Shown here: positions 8,170-14,046 of the stretch, in pieces
Numbering within the stretch: the stretch's first letter is position 1
Layout of the letters: every line of letters starts with the position of its first letter
Source of the DNA: Sphingobacteriaceae bacterium
GTDB lineage: Bacteria > Bacteroidota > Bacteroidia > Sphingobacteriales > Sphingobacteriaceae
Direction of reading: 5' to 3'
Assembly: GCA_903642215.1 (NCBI GenBank)
Contig: CAHJWG010000009.1
Coordinates: forward strand, 1 to 64,000
Length of the DNA: 64,000 bases
The notes under the pieces: generated by a model
The model's input: the letters and a program-made list of their open reading frames with translations, nothing else
Databases searched by the model: none
What the model was told of the DNA's origin: nothing
Program-made: the position numbers and the translations under genes

Positions 8170-8253
8170 AACTTTTTATTACAAAGATAAAGTTTCCTAA
8201 CTAAGAAACAAGTAGTAGGTGGGATTTGTCAGTTGATGTCGTTGGAAGGTTGC

Positions 8254-8385
8254 ACACAACGTTCAAGGCTTGGCGAAGAACTGGAATTTGAAACCCTTCA
8301 GCCGAAACCACAACCGAAGATAAAAAAGAATTACAAAAGTTCAATAACTTCCGTCCGCCAGTTTTTTGCCAAACCAATGTTGCAA
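8254..8385 (-). repeat. attC-like site 10, short class
   Basis: 132 bp, GTTCAA spacer, ACACAAC to GTTGCAA. No 12-mer. It belongs to gene-less cassette C. Confidence 0.8.
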
Positions 8386-8740
8386 GTAGTTTATTTCTTA
8401 AAACTCAAGATGAAATGTTAAGCTTTGCTTTTTGTAAAACTTGTCGTTTGTCTGCGAAATACATTCTAAACATTCAAACATTTTGAAATTGACTTTAACA
8501 TTTTTAAAGTTTAGACTTTGTATTTCTGCGCCCAGTTCGGCAAAAATGTTTTGTGTTTTTATACTTGATACTTGCGATTGCGCTTTAAAATTTAAAGTCT
8601 ACCAAAACGATACTATTTTACTATCCAAAAATTTAAGTTCCAATTTTATACAGATAAAAACAGCATTGAAAAAAAGTTGACTCAAGTTCGGCGTTTGTCA
8701 GATTCAGCTCAATGTTCAGCACTTAGTTCGGTTAAATTAC
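8386..8740. other. Gene-less cassette C
   Basis: About 355 bp with ends GTTGCAAGTAGTTTA and its near-complement. No minus-strand gene. A 79-codon plus-strand frame (8441-8680) opposes every other cassette gene and looks spurious. Motif pair: a shortened ATACTATTTTA at 8610-8620 facing an exact copy at 8655-8666. Confidence 0.55.
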
Positions 8741-8934
8741 TTGCAACGTTCAAGGCTTGGCGAAGAACTGATATTTGAAATCCTTCAGCCAAAACCAAAG
8801 CTAAATTTATAACAAAAAGTTGATGCTTTTTTTACCAGCTAAATTTTATTCCTTCAGCTGAAACTGAGGCAAAATAGTAAAACAAAAGTTTAATTACTTC
8901 CTTCCGCCAGTTTTTTGCCAAACCAATGTTGGCT
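8741..8934 (-). repeat. attC-like site 11, long class
   Basis: 194 bp, GTTCAA spacer, TTGCAAC to GTTGGCT. It carries a one-mismatch copy of the dispersed motif near 8823. Confidence 0.8.
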
Positions 8935-8955
8935 GTAGTGCTGTCTATGTATGCG

Positions 8956-9270
8956 TTATTTTGTCGTATAATAATAAATTAATGTCATTGGAATAATGTT
9001 CATTAATAGCAAGCTTAAATTGTTGAAATGGGTTTTCCTAGTGAAATCAAATCTATTTTTAATTGATTTTATGCTCCATTTTAGTAGAAGTAAATAGTAA
9101 ATTGTTAAGAACAATAAAGAAATTACATACAGTCCTAAAAATATTATGTCTTCATCTGTATCGATTAACCTAAACCAAGTCCAAAAAACTAAAAGATTTG
9201 AAACAAAGACTAATACGAAATTTACGAATGGGAAATTCCGTATTAGTTTGTCTAATGTTAATGAAACCAT
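8956..9270 (-). CDS. Small membrane protein, unknown function
   Basis: 104 residues, ATG at 9270. Three hydrophobic segments at about residues 15-33, 42-64 and 86-101, linked by a basic loop (KWSIKSIKNRFDFTRKTHF). Probably an inner-membrane protein. No family recognised. Sole gene of a cassette with ends GTTGGCTGTAGTGC and its near-complement. Confidence 0.6.
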   Translation of the reverse strand: MVSLTLDKLIRNFPFVNFVLVFVSNLLVFWTWFRLIDTDEDIIFLGLYVISLLFLTIYYLLLLKWSIKSIKNRFDFTRKTHFNNLSLLLMNIIPMTLIYYYTTK

Positions 9271-9306
9271 TTCTAATTTATTTATTAAAGTCGTTCATTG
9301 CATTAC

Positions 9307-9500
9307 AGCCAACGTTCAAGGCTTGGCGAAGAACTGGAATTTGAAACTCGTCAGCCCAAACCAAAGTTAAATTAATAAACCAAAGTTGATACTTCTTTTG
9401 CCAGCTAAATTTTCTTCCGTCCGCTGAAACTGAAGCAAAATAGCAAATAAAAGTTGATGTTTATTCCGTCAGCCAGTTTTTTGCCAAACCAATGTTGGCT
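9307..9500 (-). repeat. attC-like site 12, long class
   Basis: 194 bp, GTTCAA spacer, AGCCAAC to GTTGGCT. One-mismatch dispersed motif (ATACTTCTTTTG) near 9391. Confidence 0.8.
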
Positions 9501-9505
9501 GTAGT

Positions 9506-9913
9506 TTAAGTTGAACTTTTGTGTTTTTTAATTCTGTCGTTTTTTACTTTTTCTATATGCTTTGTTGTCCAATCACCAAACGTTTTTAGAAACGCTGCAA
9601 CTTTATCAAATTGTTCGTCCGTTAAAGCATTATTTTTTAGTAGTAATATCGTTATTGAACTTGCCATGCTTTCATCAACTTCACTTTCTATAAGTTTTAA
9701 AACATTTTCTAAAATATAGTTGTCGAAATACGTTTGCTCTTTAAAGTAGCTGCTAATTGTTCTATAACGATAATGCTCAGTATGGTCGTCCACTCCAGAT
9801 TTCATTTCCTCAATTTGCGCATTTAAAATACTTTCCGTCAAAATGCCGCTGTCAAGCCAAAGCTGTGAATAGTTAAGTATTGAAAGCATTTCTTGAGTTA
9901 TTTTGTCAACCAT
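9506..9913 (-). CDS. Cassette protein, unknown function
   Basis: 135 residues from the ATG at 9913. A TTG eight codons upstream lies inside the cassette end repeat and is unlikely. The protein is alpha-helical and acidic (SGVDDHTEHYRYRTISSYFK, then LIESEVDESMASSITILLL), ending in a basic tail (KNDRIKKHKSST). No known domain is recognised. Soluble and cytosolic by composition. Its ends pair (GTTGGCTGTAGTTT), so it is a complete single-gene cassette. Confidence 0.6.
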   Translation of the reverse strand: MVDKITQEMLSILNYSQLWLDSGILTESILNAQIEEMKSGVDDHTEHYRYRTISSYFKEQTYFDNYILENVLKLIESEVDESMASSITILLLKNNALTDEQFDKVAAFLKTFGDWTTKHIEKVKNDRIKKHKSST

Positions 9914-9931
9914 GATGTCAGGATAAATTAC

Positions 9932-10063
9932 AGCCAACGTTCAAGGCTTGGCGAAGAACTGGAATTTGAAACCCTTCAGCCAAAACCTGAACTAAAGATA
10001 AAAAAGAAATTCAAATGTTCAATAACTTCCTTCAGCCAGTTTTTTGCCAAACCAATGTTGCAC
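9932..10063 (-). repeat. attC-like site 13, short class
   Basis: 132 bp, GTTCAA spacer, AGCCAAC to GTTGCAC. No 12-mer. It belongs to gene-less cassette D. Confidence 0.8.
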
Positions 10064-10398
10064 GTAGCTTTATTTAAAAATTCAAAATGCTGTTTTTACC
10101 GATAAAAAAGCTGGATTTGTCAGCTTCAAATTTTGTATAACAGTTTTTGGGATTTGCAATTTAAAGTCCGCCAGAAGTTTACTTGGCTAATTTGCAAAAA
10201 AACACTTTGTTGTTTTTACAAACTTTAAAGCTACAATTATTGGATTGAATAAGTGCGCCCGAAATACTGTTTTTACCGAACAAAAATTTGTTCGCGAGAT
10301 TTACACCGATAAAATAGCATTTGAAAAGTCAGCTTAACAAATTAGTTTACGATGAACGTTTGTCCGTTGCACGTTTCTGCATTTTGTCGGTAAGTTAC
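10064..10398. other. Gene-less cassette D
   Basis: About 340 bp with ends GTTGCACGTAGCTT and its near-complement. No gene. Motif copies at 10087-10098 and 10264-10275, the latter facing a shortened TAAAATAGCAT at 10310-10320. Confidence 0.6.
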
Positions 10399-10592
10399 GT
10401 GCAACGGAAAAGGCTTGGCGAAGAACTGGTATTTGAAACTGTCAGCCCAAAACCGAAGTTAAATTAATAATCAAATGTTGATGCTTCTTTTATCAGCTAA
10501 ATTTTGTTCCTTCAGCTGAGACTGAAGCAAAATAGCAAAACCAAACTTTAATTACTTCCGTCCGCCGGTTTTTTGCCAAACCAATGTTGTGT
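10399..10592 (-). repeat. attC-like site 14, long class
   Basis: 194 bp, GGAAAA spacer, GTGCAAC to GTTGTGT, dispersed 12-mer at 10481-10492. Confidence 0.8.
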
Positions 10593-10606
10593 GACGTTTT
10601 GTTTTA

Positions 10607-11119
10607 TTAACGAAGAATTTTATTTAGTCTATTACGCATTTCGTTAGCAATTCCTTCGTCCGGTGAATTACTATAATCTTGCATTAGTTGGATTGCTTCA
10701 TTTGTTCCAATAGCATACAAAAGCCAACTAAACCACTTTGCAATTGCATCAGAATCAGAACATGTATAGTTAAGATAATCAAAATTTGTTTCTAAAGCCT
10801 TTTTTACAAACGGAATAGTCGTTGGACTTGGCGCATTGTCTTGCAAAGTCTTAGCAATTCTCTGATGGCTTCTGTGATTAGGATTTATTAGTAACTCGTT
10901 TAAAAGGTCAACAAATTGTGAGACGTCAGATGAAAACTCAATTAACGGAATTATCATCTGAATTTTTTCGGAGTCAGCAGTCTTAATCGCCGCTTCAATT
11001 TCAGCTCTAACATATTCAATATCACGAGTAATGTCAACAGAAAAATTCTTTAGAAAGATATTTCTGTCAACTCTTCCGCAATAAAGTTCAATAAGTAGTT
11101 GTTCGTCGGCTTCTGTCAT
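10607..11119 (-). CDS. HEAT-repeat-like cassette protein
   Basis: 170 residues starting MTEADEQLLIELYCGRVDRN at the ATG at 11119. A longer reading from 11221 would translate the attC site and is rejected. The protein is helical, with a segment (VDLLNELLINPNHRSHQRIA, then TTIPFVKKALETNFDYLNYT) that looks like HEAT repeats, as in immunity-type proteins of polymorphic toxin systems. The similarity is by composition only. Cassette ends GTTGTGTGACG / GGCACACAAC pair with one extra mismatch. Confidence 0.55.
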   Translation of the reverse strand: MTEADEQLLIELYCGRVDRNIFLKNFSVDITRDIEYVRAEIEAAIKTADSEKIQMIIPLIEFSSDVSQFVDLLNELLINPNHRSHQRIAKTLQDNAPSPTTIPFVKKALETNFDYLNYTCSDSDAIAKWFSWLLYAIGTNEAIQLMQDYSNSPDEGIANEMRNRLNKILR

Positions 11120-11145
11120 TTGATGATCGGTTGGTCGGTAATGGC

Positions 11146-11340
11146 ACACAACGTTCAAGGCTTGGCGAAGAACTGGTATTTGAAACTCGTCCGCCAAAAC
11201 CAAAGTTAAATTAATATTCAAATGTTGATGCTTCTTTTACCGGCTAAATTTTATTCCTTCTGCTGAAACTGAAGCAAAATAGCAAAACAAAAGTTGATGA
11301 AACATTCGTCCGCCAGTTTTTTGCCAAACCAATGTTATGT
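11146..11340 (-). repeat. attC-like site 15, long class
   Basis: 195 bp, GTTCAA spacer, ACACAAC to GTTATGT, dispersed 12-mer at 11228-11239. Confidence 0.8.
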
Positions 11341-11346
11341 GTAGTA

Positions 11347-11919
11347 TTATTTTTTTTTATTTTTAATATCGCTTAACAATTCGTTTAATACTTCATCCTT
11401 GTTAGGTAATTGATTTAATTGGCTTTGAATTTTTAAATATAAATTTTCATATGTAGCTTCCTTATTCAAGACCTTAAGGGTGTATTCAAATGGATATAGA
11501 GACATTACGATACCATCCTTGTTGTATTTGAGTGTAAGAAATCTAAGTGGAGATTCAGGCTCGTTGTCCTTATATAGCTTAAAGGCAAATTTTTCCATGA
11601 AATAATTGCTAAAACAAAATGATAATATCATACCGATTTGCTTATCTTCCATATCCATAGATTTGCAAAATTCATAAAATCCTTCATTTAATACTTGATC
11701 GAGATTAATCGGATGATTTGTAGAATCGCTATTTTTTCGTGTAATGTTATTTACTTGGAAATAACCATTAATCATTACGATACTATCTTCAAATATAGGA
11801 TTGTCAGAATCTAATTCTTTATATTGCCTGTCAAAGTATTCGTCAGTAAAAACCGACTTAATCTTTGTCTCTTGACTCGTCAATTTGTTTTTTGAGAATA
11901 TTTTATCGAAAAAATTCAT
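11347..11919 (-). CDS. Cassette protein, unknown function
   Basis: 190 residues from the ATG at 11919 (MNFFDKIFSKNKLTSQETKI). The open frame extends to 12024, but that part lies in the attC-like repeat. The protein has an acidic middle (YKELDSDNPIFEDSIV), an ILSFCFSNYFMEKFAFKLYK segment and a lysine-rich end. No membrane helix or known motif is evident. Soluble, function unknown. Complete cassette with ends GTTATGTGTAGTATT and its near-complement. Confidence 0.6.
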   Translation of the reverse strand: MNFFDKIFSKNKLTSQETKIKSVFTDEYFDRQYKELDSDNPIFEDSIVMINGYFQVNNITRKNSDSTNHPINLDQVLNEGFYEFCKSMDMEDKQIGMILSFCFSNYFMEKFAFKLYKDNEPESPLRFLTLKYNKDGIVMSLYPFEYTLKVLNKEATYENLYLKIQSQLNQLPNKDEVLNELLSDIKNKKK

Positions 11920-11948
11920 ATTTATATTTAGGTCGTTTACAATATTAC

Positions 11949-12143
11949 ACATAACGGAAAAGGCTTGGCGAAGAACTGGAATTTGAAACCCTTCCGCCGA
12001 AACCAAAGTTAAATTTATATTCAAATGTTGATGTTTCTTTTACCGGCTAAATATTAATCCGTCAGCCGGAACTGAAGTAAAATAGAAAAACAAAAGTTGA
12101 TGTTTATTTCGTCAGCCAGTTTTTTGCCAAACCAATGTTGGCT
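11949..12143 (-). repeat. attC-like site 16, long class
   Basis: 195 bp, GGAAAA spacer, ACATAAC to GTTGGCT. One-mismatch dispersed motif (ATGTTTCTTTTA) near 12028. It is the attC-like site of the array-first cassette. Confidence 0.8.
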
Positions 12144-12165
12144 GTAGTTGTTTTTCGTCCGCGTG

Positions 12166-12756
12166 TCAATATCCATCTTCTCGTTCTGATAGCCATTCTC
12201 GATATTTTTCTTTGTAAAAGTCTTTCGTGTTGCTGTCTTTAAGAACAAAGTCAATACCACCATCATAAGGTGCAACGATTACCTTTTTGTCAATTGAAAC
12301 AAAAAAAGCTCTTATTTTATCCGTTGCTATTTCTTTTAATAATGTGTCGTGTTGATGTGATACCCAAGTTGTTTCTGCAAATGCAGGTCTGTAAATTTCG
12401 CCTTGGTCGTATTCGTCAGCATTCAATTTAAATAAGTCTATGCTGTCAAGTCTTAAAAATTCGTAAGACTTAAAGACTGTTTCTTCGTCCGTAATGTAAT
12501 TGGTTCGCTCTCCCCAGTTATATTCTCCAGTTATGAGTAATACTTTTGCATTCTCATCAAATAATTCTGTGATTATTTGATTTTGTCTTTTCAATAAAAT
12601 AGTCCATTCATCTAAACTTTCAGCCCAACGTTTTGATTGTGGCAAGCTGTGAATTCGAAACCATTGTTCTGCATAGTCGTACTTAAATAAATGTGGAAGA
12701 GGTATCGTCTTAGGATACGTTGATGTCCAATAATTATTGAAATTCTCTTTAGTCAT
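12166..12756 (-). CDS. DUF3885-like protein, first cassette of the array
   Basis: 196 residues, ATG at 12756. The C-terminal part (VIVAPYDGGIDFVLKDS, then KYREWLSEREDGY) resembles DUF3885, a family found in Gram-positive and Bacteroidota genomes near polymorphic toxin immunity genes. Upstream parts WFRIHSLPQSKRWAESLDEW fit the same family. No catalytic motif is known. It lies nearest to the array edge and to a possible promoter at 12817-12824, so it should be the most strongly expressed cassette if the array behaves as a classical integron. Confidence 0.65.
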   Translation of the reverse strand: MTKENFNNYWTSTYPKTIPLPHLFKYDYAEQWFRIHSLPQSKRWAESLDEWTILLKRQNQIITELFDENAKVLLITGEYNWGERTNYITDEETVFKSYEFLRLDSIDLFKLNADEYDQGEIYRPAFAETTWVSHQHDTLLKEIATDKIRAFFVSIDKKVIVAPYDGGIDFVLKDSNTKDFYKEKYREWLSEREDGY

Positions 12757-12774
12757 TGTTTCGCTCTACAATTA

Positions 12775-12782
12775 CCGCCAAC
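12775..12782 (-). other. Array-edge core site (GTTGGCGG on the minus strand)
   Basis: The outer repeat of the first cassette (GTTGGCGGTAATTG, minus strand) pairs with its other end at 12137-12150 with two differences. Beyond it the attC arms are absent and unique sequence starts (TATATAATAT). This is where an attI/cassette junction would be in a classical integron. Confidence 0.5.
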
Positions 12783-12816
12783 TATATAATATACGCACTT
12801 TTCGGCACGTCAGTTA

Positions 12817-12824
12817 CAAAAGTA
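12817..12824 (-). promoter_or_regulatory. Possible promoter -7 element (TACTTTTG) reading into the array
   Basis: TACTTTTG on the minus strand fits the Bacteroidota -7 consensus TAnnTTTG and lies 61 bp upstream of the first cassette's ATG. A clear TTTG at -33 is not seen. If real it would act like the Pc promoter of integrons. Confidence 0.35.
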
Positions 12825-12929
12825 AAATTTTTATCCAAGGAAAAAATTAAAACTAATTTTTTTGATAATGTACTTATTTCCAATCTGCTACCTCTTTTAA
12901 TTACATTCAGGGAAACCGGTTTTAAACGC

Positions 12930-13011
12930 TCAGCAATACAGAATGCGTACTTCGCTTTTTTGTATTGCCGAAATTGAGCAATACAAAATGCGTACTTCGC
13001 ATTTTGTATTT
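12930..13011. repeat. Two tandem hairpins
   Basis: Two copies of about 45 bp, each with arms around the loop TACTT. The second has perfect 12-bp arms (ATACAAAATGCG and its complement, 12983-13011); the first is imperfect. They lie between the array edge and the tRNA terminator. Confidence 0.5.
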
Positions 13012-13143
13012 AATCAGGTAATTTTATGCAGAAGGCCGGGCGAGCTTAACTTTTTTTAATGCAGAATTTTAATAACATACACAAAAAAACAAAACCTGCT
13101 TTTTCTAATTAACTTTTTAGTTAATAAATTTGTTCTCAATAAA

Positions 13144-13175
13144 AAACGGTTAAGAGTAATATTTCTTAACCGTTT
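13144..13175 (-). terminator. Terminator of the tRNA unit
   Basis: 12-bp stem AAACGGTTAAGA with 8-nt loop, followed on the minus strand by TTTATTG (the stem itself ends in T residues). It lies 10 bp downstream of tRNA-Leu and ends the tRNA-Gly/tRNA-Leu transcript. Confidence 0.75.
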
Positions 13176-13185
13176 AATTTATAAG

Positions 13186-13270
13186 TACCTGGGGCGGGAA
13201 TCGAACCCGCACTCCTTTAACGGGAACAGGATTTTAAGTCCTGCGTGTCTACCAGTTCCACCACCCAGGC
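13186..13270 (-). tRNA. tRNA-Leu (TAA)
   Basis: 85 nt with a long variable arm, as in leucine tRNAs. The anticodon loop CTTAAAA gives TAA. The T-arm GGTTCGATTCC is intact. The acceptor stem GCCTGGG pairs with CCCAGGT (one G-U). CCA is not encoded. Confidence 0.95.
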
Positions 13271-13304
13271 AGGTGATTAACCTTATTAGCTTTAAAAATT
13301 CCTC

Positions 13305-13352
13305 TTTAAAAAAAGTCCCTCTCTTTTGGGGAGGGATTTAGGGCGAGGCTCG
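13305..13352. repeat. Dispersed intergenic palindrome
   Basis: GTCCCTCTCTTTTGGGGAGG and a following TTAGGGCGAGG segment between the two tRNA genes. It has the look of a short repeat common in Sphingobacteriaceae intergenic DNA. Confidence 0.35.
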
Positions 13353-13362
13353 TAAAACTAAG

Positions 13363-13435
13363 AGCGAAAGACGAGGTTCGAACTCGCGACCTCAACCTTG
13401 GCAAGGTTGCGCTCTACCAACTGAGCTACTTTCGC
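13363..13435 (-). tRNA. tRNA-Gly (GCC)
   Basis: 73 nt. Acceptor GCGAAAG/CTTTCGC, D-arm AGCTCAGTTGGTAGAGC, anticodon loop TTGCCAA (GCC), T-arm GAGTTCGAACCTC. CCA is not encoded. It lies upstream of tRNA-Leu on the same strand, with which it is probably co-transcribed. Confidence 0.95.
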
Positions 13436-13504
13436 ATTGCGGTTGCAAATATATACAGAATCGAAAAATCCGCAAGTGTTTCGATAGATATTTTTTTAAC
13501 TATT

Positions 13505-13990
13505 TTATAAGTCGTTGTCTTTCAAAACTTCAGTAACCAAATCGCCTTCGTAACCCTTGCCAAAAGCGTATGTTTTAAGCAGATAACGCCGTTTATAAGG
13601 TTCTTTTTCCTTTAACAAAGCAGCTTTTTTTTCCAGGATAGCTTTCAGGCTCAGCAAATAATCATCTAAATTTATTTGTAACAAAGCCTTTTTAATCATC
13701 CCGTCCGGGATTCTTTTTAGCTTTAAAGCCTGTTTAATTTTAATTTTCCCCCAGCCTTTCTGCCTAAATTTACCAAGCGCGTAGGCGTTTGCAAAGCGTT
13801 CTTCATTTAAAAAATTCTGGTTGATCAGTTCTGAAATAATCTGCTCCGTATCGCGCTGATGCAAACCCCAGGAATATAGTTTTTCGCGCACTTCCTGCTG
13901 CGCACGTTCCTGGTAAACACAATATTTTTCGGCTTTTTGCAAAGCTGTTTTTGGGTCGAGCGTTTTCGGCTTAATACCTTCAAATTCCAT
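13505..13990 (-). CDS. recX: RecX family regulatory protein
   Basis: 161 residues from the ATG at 13990, which leaves 56 bp to the divergent murF-alr gene. The longer reading to 14074 would overlap that gene and is rejected. Helical RecX repeats are visible: KTALQKAEKYCVYQERAQQE, VREKLYSWGL, LINQNFLNEERFANAYALGK, KGWGKIKIKQALKLKRI. RecX binds RecA filaments and modulates recombination in the cytosol. recA is not in the window. The length is normal for the family. Confidence 0.85.
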   Translation of the reverse strand: MEFEGIKPKTLDPKTALQKAEKYCVYQERAQQEVREKLYSWGLHQRDTEQIISELINQNFLNEERFANAYALGKFRQKGWGKIKIKQALKLKRIPDGMIKKALLQINLDDYLLSLKAILEKKAALLKEKEPYKRRYLLKTYAFGKGYEGDLVTEVLKDNDL

Positions 13991-14046
13991 CTGTTCAAAA
14001 ATCGTTAAAATTCTTCTATTGGCAGAAATATCTTCAAATTCGCAAT

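Larger units (their letters stand above)
1..12782 (-). mobile_element. Integron-like gene cassette array (no integrase seen)
   Basis: Sixteen attC-like sites separate small cassettes whose genes all read on the minus strand. Each site has an outer arm GGCTTGGCGAAGAACTGG and a complementary arm CCAGTTTTTTGCCAAACC. Each cassette begins GTT-N7-G (plus-strand left end) and ends with its own reverse complement followed by AAC. That is what integron recombination at G/TT predicts, because both halves of the outer repeat travel with the same cassette. The contents (toxin-antitoxin, DUF proteins, membrane proteins, gene-less cassettes) are typical of sedentary chromosomal integrons. The array runs off the left edge and stops at 12782 on the right. 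No tyrosine recombinase with an IntI-like patch is present, so by definition it may be a CALIN. The integron assignment is inference from structure. Confidence 0.8.
12783..13143. other. Array border, non-coding
   Basis: No gene in about 360 bp. It holds a possible promoter and two tandem hairpins. This is where intI would be expected if the array had a classical integron head, and it is not there. Confidence 0.5.

Noticed and set aside
8441..8680. 79-codon plus-strand reading frame in gene-less cassette C
   Set aside because: It opposes all other cassette genes, has no recognisable domain, and shares its cassette type with three others that have no frame at all.
1..12782. Regular repeats suggesting a CRISPR array
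   Set aside because: The repeats are 131-196 bp, the spacing is 340-1900 bp with coding genes between them, and no cas genes are present.
1..12782. Prophage or transposon island
   Set aside because: No terminase, capsid, integrase or transposase sequence is seen. The repeat structure is explained by cassette ends instead.
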